Shown: positions 17,405 to 26,203, counted from the stretch's first letter. The stretch is 64,000 nt of DNA from Kribbella jejuensis (GCF_006715085.1 NZ_VFMM01000001.1:3224001-3288000), one strand, 5' to 3'. Notes: generated by a model from the letters alone, not told the origin. Numbers and translations are program-made.

Positions 17405-20219
17405 CTCTCTCCACGTCGAAGCGCTCGGCGGGCGGCAGCGGTACGCCGACCTGCTGACGCAGCGCTGATGCTTCGGCGAGCAGCGACAGGGCGCGACCGG
17501 GATCCTCGGTCGCGCCCGCCAGCCCTTCGAGGGCGAGGGCGATCGCCCGCTTGTCGCCGGTCCGCCGGCCGAGCTCGAGACCGCGCTCGTGCAGTCGCCG
17601 GGCCGCGGCGAAGTCGCCGCGCTGCTCGGCGATGTAGCCGAGCTGGTTGTTGATGAATCCGATCCCGGGCGTCCCGCCGACCTGCTCCAACCACGGGAGC
17701 CACATGCTGAAGTGCCGTTCCGCGTCGTCGAGGCGGCCCTGGCGGCGCGCGGACAGGCCGAGCCCGACCTCGGCGTACTCCTCGGCGGACTTGTTCGACT
17801 GCTCGACCGCCAGCCGCCGGGCCTGCTCGTGCAGCTCGTCGGCGCGGGCGTAGTCGCCGGTCAGCATCGCGATCCGGCCGAGTCCCGCGGTACGGAACGA
17901 GACCTCCGTCCACAGTCCGAGGTCCTCCGCGTGTCTGACCGCGTCCTCCAGGTACGCCGTCGCCGTCGGGTAGTCACCACTGATCTCGGCGGCCACGATC
18001 AACGCGTACGTCGCCTGCAGCCGTCCCCAGTCGTCGTCGAGCTCCTCGAACAGCTCCAGACTGCGGCGGCTGTCCCGCTGCATCGCGTCCAGGTCCGCGT
18101 GCACGATGTTGAGCTGTGCCCGGGTGCTCAGCGCGGCGGCCAGTCCCCAGCGGTCGTCCCGCTCGGTGAAGTGCGCGATCGCCCGGTCGATCCGCTCGCT
18201 GAGTACGCCGGGGTCGCCGTACGCCCAGCGGGTCATCGTGAGGAACCAGAGCGCGTGCGGGTCGTCGCCGACCGCCGCGAGCGCACTGTCGCCGACGGCC
18301 GCGACATCGGTGCCTTGGGCATCGGTCGCGGTCATGCCGGCCAGCCAGACGGCGGCCTGGGCGCGCAGCGCGGGCGGTTGGCCGGGGAGGTCGAGCGCGG
18401 CGGCGAGGGTACGGCGGGCCTCGCCGTAGCGGCCGCGGAGGTACCAGTACCAGGCGAGCGCGTTCGCCAGTTCGAGCGACGGCGGGAGGAGGCGGAAGTT
18501 CGCCACTTCCTGGTCGAGGCGGTGCAGCCATTCGCGCTGCCGCTCGCCGTGCAGCTCGGCCTGCTGGGCGAGCCCGAGGTAGTAGCTCGCGTGCCGCTGC
18601 CGCAGCGTCGCCTCTTCAGCGGGGTCGAGCTTTTCGAGGCTGTACGCCGCTATCGACTCCAGCAGGCGGTAGCGGCCCGCCGTTGCGACCACGAGCGACT
18701 TGTCGACGAGTGCCAACAGCACCTGCTCCGGTAGCTCACTGACCTGCGCCGCCGCTTCCAGGGAGAACGTACCGGCGTGGACGGCGAGACTCCGGAGCAT
18801 CCGGCGCTCGTCGGCGGCCAGCAGATCCCAGCTCCAGTCGATGGTCGCGCGCAGCGTGCGCTGACGCTCCGGGCCGGCCTTGCCACCCGACAGCAGCCGG
18901 AACCGGTCGTCGAGTCGCTCCGCGAGCCCTTGAACGCCCAGGGAGCGCACCCGGGTCGCAGCCAGCTCCAGCGCGAGCGGGATGCCGTCGAGGCGCTCAC
19001 AGATCGCGGTGACGTCCTCTGTGATGCCTGCACGCGCCTGGAACAGCTCAGCCGCGGCTGCCGGTGTCAGCGGCGGCACCTCCACCACCTGCTCCCCCGG
19101 CACCCCGAGCGCTTCACGACTGGTCGCCAGCACCTTCAGTCCTGGCGCTGACACCAGCAGGCGCTGTACGAGGTCCGCCGGCCCCAGGTGCTCGCAATTG
19201 TCCAGAATGAGCAGCAGCTCCCGGTGACGCAGCGAATCCAACAGCCGAGGCAGGAGGTCTCCCGACTCGTCACGGAGATCCAGCGCCGTAGCCAACGCTT
19301 CCAGCACGTCACCGTCTCGCAATGCCGCGAGCTCCACCAGTCGCACGCCGCCCTGCCCCAGCTCCGGAAGCACGGTGCCGATGCCGCGGCCGACCTCGAG
19401 CGCCAGCCGGGTCTTGCCGACGCCACCCGGGCCGACCAGCGTGACCAGCCGGTTGGTGGCGAGCTGCTGCTGCACAACCGCCAGCGTGTCCGCCCGTCCG
19501 ACCAGCGGGTTGAGCGGCGCCGGCAGCGTTGGCGAGCGTTGCAAGGACGGGTCGTGGCGCAGGATCGCCCGGTGGAGGGCAGCCAGTTCCGGGCCGGCGT
19601 CGGCGCCGAGTTCCTCGGACAACGCTGCGCGGAGGTCGGCGTACGCGCGGAGCGCCTCGTGCTGCCGACCGGCGCGGTAGAGCGCCTTGAGGTGGACCGC
19701 GTGCAGCCGTTCGTCGAGCGGGCGTTGCGGAAGGAGCGCGGTGGTTCGCTGGAGTACGTCGTCGGTGTGTTCGAGCGCCGTCAGGTACAGGCCCTCGAGG
19801 TGCTCACGTGGTGCGCGGGCGAACTCGTGATCCAGGACGTCGGCGTACGGCTGCCCGCGCCAGAGTTCGAGCGCCTGCCGGAGCCGGCCGGCTCGCATGT
19901 ACCTCTCGAAGAGGTTGCTGTCGACAACCTCCGTGGCCAGCAGGTACCCGGCCGGACCGTGCTGCACGAGCGCCCGCGAGCCGGGCTCCGCACGATCCAG
20001 CGCCGACCTCAGCTGGGACACCCGCGCCTGCAACGTCCCGGTCGCGTTGCGCGGCGGACGCGACCCCCAGAGGTCCTCGATCAGCCGGTCGGCGCTGACC
20101 GGCGTACCCAGGTTCGCCAGCAGGTCCAGGAGCAGGAGCCGGACCTTGGTGTCGGGTACGGCGACCGGTACGCCGGTGTCCGTCCGCACGAGCAGCGGAC
20201 CGAGCACCCCGAAGTACAT
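17382..20219 (-). CDS. SARP/AfsR-family transcription activator (DNA-binding, BTAD, NB-ARC, TPR)
   Basis: 945 aa. Residues 1-95 are an OmpR-like winged helix (RLIEDLWGSRPPRNATGTLQ), 100-245 a bacterial transcriptional activation domain, about 255-560 an NB-ARC ATPase (VGPGGVGKTRLALE, Lys269; Walker B LLLILDNCEH), and the rest TPR-like helices. This is the architecture of large SARPs such as AfsR, which activate secondary-metabolite or stress genes by binding direct repeats spaced 11 bp. Exactly such a repeat lies immediately upstream, between it and the divergent imine-reductase-like gene. The signal sensed is unknown. Confidence 0.9.
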   Translation of the reverse strand: MYFGVLGPLLVRTDTGVPVAVPDTKVRLLLLDLLANLGTPVSADRLIEDLWGSRPPRNATGTLQARVSQLRSALDRAEPGSRALVQHGPAGYLLATEVVDSNLFERYMRAGRLRQALELWRGQPYADVLDHEFARAPREHLEGLYLTALEHTDDVLQRTTALLPQRPLDERLHAVHLKALYRAGRQHEALRAYADLRAALSEELGADAGPELAALHRAILRHDPSLQRSPTLPAPLNPLVGRADTLAVVQQQLATNRLVTLVGPGGVGKTRLALEVGRGIGTVLPELGQGGVRLVELAALRDGDVLEALATALDLRDESGDLLPRLLDSLRHRELLLILDNCEHLGPADLVQRLLVSAPGLKVLATSREALGVPGEQVVEVPPLTPAAAAELFQARAGITEDVTAICERLDGIPLALELAATRVRSLGVQGLAERLDDRFRLLSGGKAGPERQRTLRATIDWSWDLLAADERRMLRSLAVHAGTFSLEAAAQVSELPEQVLLALVDKSLVVATAGRYRLLESIAAYSLEKLDPAEEATLRQRHASYYLGLAQQAELHGERQREWLHRLDQEVANFRLLPPSLELANALAWYWYLRGRYGEARRTLAAALDLPGQPPALRAQAAVWLAGMTATDAQGTDVAAVGDSALAAVGDDPHALWFLTMTRWAYGDPGVLSERIDRAIAHFTERDDRWGLAAALSTRAQLNIVHADLDAMQRDSRRSLELFEELDDDWGRLQATYALIVAAEISGDYPTATAYLEDAVRHAEDLGLWTEVSFRTAGLGRIAMLTGDYARADELHEQARRLAVEQSNKSAEEYAEVGLGLSARRQGRLDDAERHFSMWLPWLEQVGGTPGIGFINNQLGYIAEQRGDFAAARRLHERGLELGRRTGDKRAIALALEGLAGATEDPGRALSLLAEASALRQQVGVPLPPAERFDVERVISRARR

Positions 20220-20238
20220 ACCCGTAGTAAACCCGTAG
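20220..20238. promoter_or_regulatory. Candidate SARP binding site: direct repeat with 11-bp period
   Basis: The octamer ACCCGTAG occurs at 20220-20227 and again at 20231-20238, so the period is exactly 11 bp, the spacing used by SARP activators. It lies between the SARP gene and the divergent imine-reductase-like gene (ATG 20262), in the right place to activate the latter. Confidence 0.55.
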
Positions 20239-20261
20239 CGCGTTCTCCGAGCATCGGCTGC

Positions 20262-21119
20262 ATGAGTTCACGAGAAGCAGTGACAGTGATCGGCCTCGGC
20301 GCGATGGGGTCCACGATGGCCCGGACGTACGTCGCCGCCGGGCATCCCACCACCGTCTGGAACCGGACGCCCGGCAAGGCGGACGGACTAGGAGCCGTAC
20401 CGGCAACCACCGCTGCCGACGCGGTGGCGGCCGGCACGGTCGTGGTGATCAGCCAGGTCGACTACCCGGCGATGTTCGACTCGCTCGCCGATGCGGATCT
20501 GCGCGGACGCGTGCTGGTCAACCTCAGCTCGGACAGCCCGGAGCGGCTGCGCGAGGCCGCCGCCTGGGTCGCCGAACGCGGAGGCACGCTGGTGACCGGC
20601 GGCATCATGGTCCCGCCGCCGGGGATCGGGAAGCCCGGTGCCTACGCCTTCTACGCCGGACCCGTGGAGGCGATCGAGGCCCACCGCGCCGCCCTGGAGG
20701 TCCTGGGCCGCGTCGACCACGTCGGCACGGACCCCGGCCTGGCGATGCTCTACTACCAGGCCATGCTGAACATCTTCTGGACCACGTTGATCAGCTACTT
20801 CTACTCCGCCGCCTTGGTCGGAAACGCCGAGCACTTGCGTCCGTACGTCGCGACGATGCTCACCGACCTGACCCAGGACGGCCCGATGGGCTTCCTGCGG
20901 ATCCTGACCCGCGAGCTCGAGTCGGGCGAGTACCCAGGGGCCGACAACAACCTCCACATGCAGGCGGTCGGCGCGGAGCACGTCGTACAGGCTTTCACGG
21001 ACGCAGGGCTCGACGTGACGGTGCCTTCTGCCGTGGCCGAGCTGTTCGCGCGGGCCGACGCTGCCGGCTTCGGCGGCAACGGCCTGAGCGCTCTGGCGGA
21101 AATGGTCCGGAAGCCGTAG
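20262..21119 (+). CDS. NADPH-binding oxidoreductase of the imine reductase / beta-hydroxyacid dehydrogenase type
   Basis: 285 aa. N-terminal Rossmann fold VIGLGAMGSTMA with WNRTPGKA, whose Arg fits NADPH use. The middle (TGGIMVPPPGIGKPGAYAFYAG) and the all-helical C-terminal domain (YYQAMLNIFW, GADNNLHMQAV) match imine reductases, where the catalytic Lys of hydroxyacid dehydrogenases is replaced. These reduce cyclic imines; natural substrates are mostly unknown. It is divergent from the SARP gene with 42 bases between starts, suggesting SARP control. A simple beta-hydroxyacid dehydrogenase paralogue is the alternative. Confidence 0.85.
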   Translation: MSSREAVTVIGLGAMGSTMARTYVAAGHPTTVWNRTPGKADGLGAVPATTAADAVAAGTVVVISQVDYPAMFDSLADADLRGRVLVNLSSDSPERLREAAAWVAERGGTLVTGGIMVPPPGIGKPGAYAFYAGPVEAIEAHRAALEVLGRVDHVGTDPGLAMLYYQAMLNIFWTTLISYFYSAALVGNAEHLRPYVATMLTDLTQDGPMGFLRILTRELESGEYPGADNNLHMQAVGAEHVVQAFTDAGLDVTVPSAVAELFARADAAGFGGNGLSALAEMVRKP

Positions 21120-21246
21120 CCGGCTGCTGTCCCGGCTTGAAGTGGGGTTGAGCTTGTGCACACGGGCCGGGGGCAACTATCACGATGTGGGCGAGCAACG
21201 CCGACGACACGCCGGATTTCGGACAAAACCGGGTAAGTTCGTGCCC

Positions 21247-21843
21247 ATGATCATCGTGACAGCTGCACTGAAGGGCGGGGTCGGTAAGACAACCACGTCG
21301 GTGTACTTGGCCGCGCTGGCATCTTCCAACCGTCGAACCTCGACTCTGATCGACGCGGATCCGCAGGGCAGTGCGGCGGACTGGATCACGGAGTCCACCG
21401 ACGACCAACTGAACCGGATCGAGATCTCGGAGGCGCCGACCGAGCGGCTCCTGAACAAGGCGCTGGACAAGGTGCCGCCGGAGGGCATCGGCATCGTCGA
21501 CATGCCGCCGTCGCACGAGCGGCTGCTCAACAAGGCGCTCGAACGGGCTCGGATCGTGGTCATCCCGACCCGCGTCGGCGGCGTCGAGACGCCGCGGGTG
21601 AAGGCCGTGATGGAGCTCGTCCCGGACGACGTGCCGGCCGGCCTGGTGATCTGTTCGGCACGCACCTACACCCGCTCGTACCAGGACGCGATGCAGCAGT
21701 ACGCGGCCGAGAACATCCCGGTCTGGGGCACCATCCCGGAGCGCGTCTCGATCACCGCCGGCCCGACCGGCCCACTCGCGGCCGACGGCCTCGAGTCCTA
21801 CAAGAAGGTCTGGCGCAAGATCCTGGCGGCGGCCCGCACGTAG
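21247..21843 (+). CDS. ParA-family ATPase, orphan
   Basis: 198 aa. Start ATG 21247 is chosen because the deviant Walker A must follow closely (ALKGGVGKTTT, Lys9 and Lys14). Other ParA/MinD features are DADPQGSAADW (Walker A') and IVDMPPSHERLL (Walker B). It is short and lacks an N-terminal HTH, like small ParA proteins that position plasmids or protein clusters. No parB, parS-like cluster or cargo gene is adjacent: the upstream gene is the imine-reductase-like gene and the downstream gene is convergent. The partner is unknown. Confidence 0.88.
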   Translation: MIIVTAALKGGVGKTTTSVYLAALASSNRRTSTLIDADPQGSAADWITESTDDQLNRIEISEAPTERLLNKALDKVPPEGIGIVDMPPSHERLLNKALERARIVVIPTRVGGVETPRVKAVMELVPDDVPAGLVICSARTYTRSYQDAMQQYAAENIPVWGTIPERVSITAGPTGPLAADGLESYKKVWRKILAAART

Positions 21844-21847
21844 CACG

Positions 21848-23041
21848 TCAGCGCTGGAGCGGCGGTTCGCCTCGGACGTACGAGCGGATCACGGTGGCCG
21901 CCGCACCGCGCGCCCAGTCGTCGAACGTGTGCGACCGGAGCGTCAGCCGGCAGTCCCCGGCGGCGCCGAACGCGTGCTCGGCGAACGTGCGGCGCAGGCG
22001 TTCCTCGTACAGGTCGTACTCCGCGACGCCTTCGCCGGCGATCATCACCAGCTCCGGCCCGACCAGGTTCACCATCGCGGCCAGCGCGGCGCCGATCACC
22101 TCGCCCGCGCGGTCGAACGCCTCCCGGGCCTGCTGGTTCCCCTCGTGCGCCAGCTCGATCGCCCCGGCGAGATCCAGGTCGGTACGCCCGGTCTTCTCCC
22201 GGGTCCGCGTCAGGATCGCGTCCGACGACGCGACCGTTTCCACGCAGCCTCGCCGGCCACAGGTACACACCAAGTCGCCCGGCGCCAACGGCAGGTGGCC
22301 GAGCTCGCCCGATACGCCGTACGCGCCGGAGACCACCTCGCCGTTGATGTAGAGCCCGCAGCCGATCCCGGAGCCGATCGTCACCACGGCGAACGAGTCC
22401 GCGTTCACCCCGGCGCCGAACCAGTGCTCCGCGACGGTCAGCGCGCGGACGTCGTTCGACACCACGATCGGTACCCGGATCCGCTTGCCGAGCAACTCCG
22501 CGACCGGGACACCGCGCCAGCCCATCAGCGGCGAGTCCCGGACCACGCCGTTGGCGGCGTCGACGTCACCGGAGATCGCGATCCCGATCCCGATCAGCGG
22601 GCCGGCCACGGCGGTACCGGACTTGAGCGTGGTGATCAGCGCCTTCACGTGGTCCGCGAGCCGCTCGATCACCGCCGCCGGATCGGTGCTCTCCAGGTCG
22701 TCGTGCCGCACGTTCAGGATCCCGGCGGTGAAGTCCGTGGTGACGCCGATCAGGCTCGTCGGCGTGACCTTGACGCCGATCACCGACACGCTGCTCGGGA
22801 CCACGGTCAGCGGGCTCACCGGCCGCCCGATGCCGAGCTGACCGTCGCCGTCGGCCGGCGCGTCGGTGACGAACCCGGTCTCGATCAGCGGCGCGACCGC
22901 CTTCGTCACCGCGGCCTGCGACAGCCCGGTCCGGCGCGCGATCTCCACCCGCGGGATCGGCCCCTGCGTCAGGATCCTGGTCAGCACCTCGATCCCGGCC
23001 GGCGTGGCCAGGGGGAGCGGACGATGAGGACGCAGCGGCAC
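21848..23041 (-). CDS. ROK-family transcription regulator / sugar kinase homologue
   Basis: 397 aa, GTG start. Residues 15-75 form a MarR-like winged helix (IPRVEIARRTGLSQAAVTKAV), which marks the NagC/Mlc/XylR regulators within ROK. The rest is a ROK kinase fold with GIGIAISGDVD, the glycine-rich VTIGSGIGCGLYING and the zinc-binding CTCGRRGC. It probably represses a sugar-uptake or catabolic operon and responds to a sugar or sugar phosphate. No sugar genes are adjacent, so the target is elsewhere. Its stop is 4 bases past the convergent ParA stop. Confidence 0.9.
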   Translation of the reverse strand: MPLRPHRPLPLATPAGIEVLTRILTQGPIPRVEIARRTGLSQAAVTKAVAPLIETGFVTDAPADGDGQLGIGRPVSPLTVVPSSVSVIGVKVTPTSLIGVTTDFTAGILNVRHDDLESTDPAAVIERLADHVKALITTLKSGTAVAGPLIGIGIAISGDVDAANGVVRDSPLMGWRGVPVAELLGKRIRVPIVVSNDVRALTVAEHWFGAGVNADSFAVVTIGSGIGCGLYINGEVVSGAYGVSGELGHLPLAPGDLVCTCGRRGCVETVASSDAILTRTREKTGRTDLDLAGAIELAHEGNQQAREAFDRAGEVIGAALAAMVNLVGPELVMIAGEGVAEYDLYEERLRRTFAEHAFGAAGDCRLTLRSHTFDDWARGAAATVIRSYVRGEPPLQR

Positions 23042-23050
23042 GAGAACAAC

Positions 23051-23938
23051 TTAGAGGACATCCGGGCTCAGTGTCGGCGACGCCAGCGCCCAGCGGATCG
23101 TCTTCGTCAGCCCGTCGCCGGCCGCCCGTACGACGGTCTGCTCGGCCAGCGGGAGGTACGGGAGCCGTAGCGGCAGCCTGGTCCACCACGGCAGCAGTCC
23201 GACCGCAGCGGCCGTCAGCACGCCGTACGCGGGTCGTGCGGCCCACGGCACCGGCGGGTGGATCAGGATGAAGCGGGCCGCTTGCCGTGCTTCCGTCGTA
23301 CCGCGTAGCTCAGGCCGGTACTCCTGGAGGAGCCGCTGCACCTCGGCGAGGGTCGTCGGCGGGTCGATGACGCCCAGTTTCTCCGCCACGAGCGCCGCGT
23401 CCTCGACGTACTGGTCCTGCTCCTCGGGAGTCAGCGGGTTCGCCCCGTACCGCTGGTGTGCCGCGAGGAAGCTGTCGACCTCCGCCACGTGCACCCACTT
23501 CAGCAGGTGCGGATCGGACGCCCGGTACTTCACACCGTCCGGGCTGGTACCTCGTACGCGCTCGTGCACCGCCTGGACGTGGGCGATCGCCTCCTCGGCC
23601 TGCGGGATCGCGCCGTACGTCGTGATCGCCAGGAAGTAGCTGGTACGCCGTAGCCGTCCCCAGGGATCGCCCCGGTATCCGGAATGCGCCGCGACCGCAG
23701 CCATCGCCTGTGGGTGCAGTGACTGCAGCAGGAGCGCCCGCAGGCCGCCGGCGAACATGGACGCGTCACCGTGCACCCGGCGGATCGGGCGGTCGTGCGC
23801 GAACCAGCGCGGACCGGGGGTGTTGTGGACGCGGTCTCGTTCGGCATTCGGGTCCGGTCCTGCGACCTTCGTCAGGATCATCCTGGCAAGGCTGTCCCGC
23901 AGTGGGTTCAGCTGGGCGGAGAGGGTGGTGGCGGCCAT
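23051..23938 (-). CDS. Oxygenase MpaB family protein (DUF2236)
   Basis: 295 aa. Motifs HDRPIRRVHGDASMFAGGLRALLLQSLHPQAM and DPWGRLRRTSYFLAITTYG are typical of the DUF2236/MpaB/Lcp-related family. Conserved His residues (for example in LQSLHP and LLKWVHVAEVDSF) are candidate haem b ligands, as in latex-clearing and MpaB oxygenases. The function in actinobacteria is mostly unassigned; oxidative cleavage of an isoprenoid or lipid is a reasonable guess. Its start overlaps the acetyltransferase gene by 31 bases, so the two are probably co-expressed. Confidence 0.85.
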   Translation of the reverse strand: MAATTLSAQLNPLRDSLARMILTKVAGPDPNAERDRVHNTPGPRWFAHDRPIRRVHGDASMFAGGLRALLLQSLHPQAMAAVAAHSGYRGDPWGRLRRTSYFLAITTYGAIPQAEEAIAHVQAVHERVRGTSPDGVKYRASDPHLLKWVHVAEVDSFLAAHQRYGANPLTPEEQDQYVEDAALVAEKLGVIDPPTTLAEVQRLLQEYRPELRGTTEARQAARFILIHPPVPWAARPAYGVLTAAAVGLLPWWTRLPLRLPYLPLAEQTVVRAAGDGLTKTIRWALASPTLSPDVL

Positions 23939-24483
23939 GCCCCCAGTGTTGCTCGGTCGGCGTACTCGTGATCGAGCAGCGAGTAGAGCCGGGAATCGCG
24001 CCAGGCGCCGTTCGTGAACACGTGATCGCGGAGCTGGCCCTCGTAGGTGAAACCGATCCGCTTCACCACCGCGATCGAGGCCTCGTTCTCCGGGCCGATC
24101 GCGGCCGTCACCCGGTGCCGGCCGAGCGTGCCGAAGGCGAACCGGAGCAGCGCCCGGGCCGCGTCGGTCGCGTACCCGTGGCCCCAGTGGTCGGCGCCGA
24201 TCGCGTACCCGAGCTTGGCCGCCGTGGACCCGCTCGGCGCGATCCGGCCGAACCCGATCACCCGATCGTCGTTCGGCCGGGTGATCGCCAGCATGTAGTC
24301 GGGCCGGTCCTCCAGCGCGGACCGCTGGACGATGCCGGCCAGGTTCTGCTCGGCCTTCGTCCGGTCGTAGCTGTCGAAGGCCATCCAGCTGGTCACCCGG
24401 TCGTCGCCGGCGATGGCCAGGTAGTCGTCGAGGTCGGAAATCCGGAATTCGCGCAATACAGTCAGCTGTCCGCTGAGCTCCAT
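23908..24483 (-). CDS. GNAT acetyltransferase, RimJ/RimL type
   Basis: 191 aa. Typical GNAT order: N-terminal TVLREFRISDLDDYLAIAGD, central LGYAIGADHWGHGYATDAARALL (acetyl-CoA pyrophosphate loop) and NEASIAVVKRIGFTYEG. Close in style to ribosomal-protein or small-molecule N-acetyltransferases; the acceptor is unknown. The 3' end runs 31 bases into the DUF2236 gene, giving a Pro-rich tail (WPPPPSPPS). The XRE-TPR gene ends 9 bases before its start, so all three may share a transcript. Confidence 0.85.
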   Translation of the reverse strand: MELSGQLTVLREFRISDLDDYLAIAGDDRVTSWMAFDSYDRTKAEQNLAGIVQRSALEDRPDYMLAITRPNDDRVIGFGRIAPSGSTAAKLGYAIGADHWGHGYATDAARALLRFAFGTLGRHRVTAAIGPENEASIAVVKRIGFTYEGQLRDHVFTNGAWRDSRLYSLLDHEYADRATLGAWPPPPSPPS

Positions 24484-24492
24484 TCGCGCAGG

Positions 24493-25788
24493 CTACCGGG
24501 GAAAGGACTGCATCGGCGTCCGGGTGAAGGACTCGATCTCCTCCTGCAGCTCCCGGGCGTCGTCCGCGCGACCGGACTGGCGCAGCGCCTGGTGGACCCG
24601 GCGGGCCGAGTGCACGACACCGTTGATCCGGCGCTCGGTCGGCAGCGTCAGCACCGGGGCCAGCGCGTCCGCGGCGCCGTCCAGCTCACCGCTCGCGATC
24701 CGGGTGATCGCCATCGCGGCGTGGCTGCCGGCCGCGTCGCCGAACGCCCACTCCGGGTGGCTCTCGTCGGTGTACGCGTCGACGGCCTGGGTGGAGTACC
24801 GCTGCGCCTGCTCGACCTCACCGGGCAGCTGCGCCAGCGCGTCGGCGGCGTAGTACAGCTGGCGGTTGCGGCCGAACGTGCACAGGCCGCCCATGGCGTC
24901 GAGGTCGTCGTTCTGCACCGAGTTCCACGCCTCTTCGGCGCGCTCCAGCGCGGCCCGGGTGGCCTCCGGATTGCCGAGCGCGGCCCAGGCGCGGGCCTCG
25001 CTGACCGGCAGCCAGACGCTGGTGGTGCTGTTCGCCTGCTCTGCGTACCCGGCGCCGAGCTGGGCGTAGCGGACGGAGTCGTGCGGGTTGCCGGCCCAGT
25101 AGGAGACCAGCGACTGCAGGCCGCGGACCCAGGCGCGCAGGCCGTGGTGGTCGGCGTTGTCGGCGCACATGAACGCGGTCCGCGCCTGGGTCAGGGCGGC
25201 GTGCGGGTTGCCGAGGTCGTGGGAGGCCTTCGCGAGCAGACCGCCGGTGACACCGGCCAGGAAGTACAGCTGGCGGTGGTGCTCCGGGCGCTGGCGGCTC
25301 TCCAGCAGGCCGAACACCAGGTCCTGGGTCTCGACCAGCTGGCCGAGGATCTCCGGCAGCGGGCGCTGGGGGTACGCCTGGGCGGCGTGACGTACGTCGT
25401 CGTACACCTGTTCCATGGCCTCGCTTCCGAGACCGGACTGGGCCGCAAGGGCGAACGCCCTTGCTCGGCTGGCAGCCATGTCGAGAACCTCCATCTCGTT
25501 ACCTGTCGTGATCCGTCCACTCGCGGCAGGTGCCGGCACCACCTGCGCGGCCTGCTCGGCGACGTACGGCGCGAGGAGTTCCTCGACCGGCTTGCCGAAC
25601 ATGCGTTGCAGGGTGCGCCGGGTCTGAGGAGTGGTCCCTGCGCGCTCGCCCGATGCGAGGCGACGCAGGTGCCGCTCGGTGATGGTTCCACCCAGCTCGA
25701 CGAACTCGGCGACGATCTCGGAGTAGGTCTGGTTCCGGCGCTGGATCAGGTGCGCCAGGACCGTCTTTGGCGCGTACCTACCCGCCAT
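24493..25788 (-). CDS. XRE-type regulator with N-terminal HTH and TPR-like C-terminal domain
   Basis: 431 aa, ATG with a strong GGGAGGAA ribosome site. Residues 25-75 are a Cro/cI-like helix-turn-helix (TITERHLRRLASGERAGT.TPQTRRTLQRMFG). From about 100 to the end are helical TPR-like repeats (LFLAG/ARAWAALGNPEATRAALERAEEAW and others) that could bind a peptide or protein. Streptomycetes carry many regulators of this layout, often beside a small protein gene. Here a 62-aa gene is divergent, with phased AGGTCC repeats between them. It may bind those repeats and autoregulate. Confidence 0.8.
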   Translation of the reverse strand: MAGRYAPKTVLAHLIQRRNQTYSEIVAEFVELGGTITERHLRRLASGERAGTTPQTRRTLQRMFGKPVEELLAPYVAEQAAQVVPAPAASGRITTGNEMEVLDMAASRARAFALAAQSGLGSEAMEQVYDDVRHAAQAYPQRPLPEILGQLVETQDLVFGLLESRQRPEHHRQLYFLAGVTGGLLAKASHDLGNPHAALTQARTAFMCADNADHHGLRAWVRGLQSLVSYWAGNPHDSVRYAQLGAGYAEQANSTTSVWLPVSEARAWAALGNPEATRAALERAEEAWNSVQNDDLDAMGGLCTFGRNRQLYYAADALAQLPGEVEQAQRYSTQAVDAYTDESHPEWAFGDAAGSHAAMAITRIASGELDGAADALAPVLTLPTERRINGVVHSARRVHQALRQSGRADDARELQEEIESFTRTPMQSFPR

Positions 25789-25868
25789 CGTTCCTCCCGT
25801 TCACGTCAGTCAGACGTTGTCTCGACTTGTGCCCCACGACAAGGTGCTGTCCCCCAGATGTCCGCGAG

Positions 25869-25907
25869 AGGACCTGAAGAGGTCCGGCAAAGGTCCGGTC
25901 CAGGTCC
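25869..25907. promoter_or_regulatory. Phased AGGTCC repeat cluster in a divergent promoter
   Basis: AGGTCC occurs at 25880, 25891 and 25902, exactly 11 bp apart, so the copies lie on one DNA face. An inverted copy GGACCT at 25870-25875 pairs with the first AGGTCC across a 4-base spacer. The cluster sits between the XRE-TPR regulator (start 25788) and the 62-aa gene (start 26002). Which protein binds it is not known; a SARP or the XRE-TPR protein are candidates. Confidence 0.6.
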
Positions 25908-25948
25908 TAGAGCGGTCACGTTGGGCTCGTGCACCATTACTGCCATGA

Positions 25949-25971
25949 CAACCAGTAAGTCCAACTGGTTG
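25949..25971. promoter_or_regulatory. 8-bp inverted repeat upstream of the 62-aa gene
   Basis: CAACCAGT (25949-25956) and ACTGGTTG (25964-25971) are perfect complements separated by 7 bases. It lies 31 bases before the GTG of the small gene. It could be an operator for a dimeric HTH protein or a 5' leader hairpin. Confidence 0.5.
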
Positions 25972-26001
25972 CAAGGCCTGAGAGTTACGGGGTGAGAGGT
26001 T

Positions 26002-26190
26002 GTGACCATCGCGGAAATGACGTCGAGGCAGCACCGGCGCAGGGTGCGGGTCTGGTTCGGCGAGCACGTGATCGCGCAGTACGTCGCGGAGGCGCCACTG
26101 GCAGCCCGCTACGAACAGGCGATGCGGCGCCGTTTCGCCGGTCTCAAGGTCACCAACGACCTGCTCGGGCCACTCGACGCAACCGACTGA
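26002..26190 (+). CDS. Small basic protein of unknown function, 62 aa
   Basis: GTG start with GTGAGAGG upstream. The sequence is rich in Arg (RQHRRRVRVWFGEHVIAQYV..RYEQAMRRRFAGLKVTND) and probably forms a beta-hairpin followed by a helix. It has no known motif, signal peptide or membrane segment. It is divergent from the XRE-TPR regulator, and its stop is followed within 14 bases by the hairpin array, which would form its 3' untranslated region. The basic character could mean nucleic-acid binding, possibly to that RNA; this is inference only. Confidence 0.6.
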   Translation: MTIAEMTSRQHRRRVRVWFGEHVIAQYVAEAPLAARYEQAMRRRFAGLKVTNDLLGPLDATD

Positions 26191-26203
26191 AACACCCGAT
26201 TTT

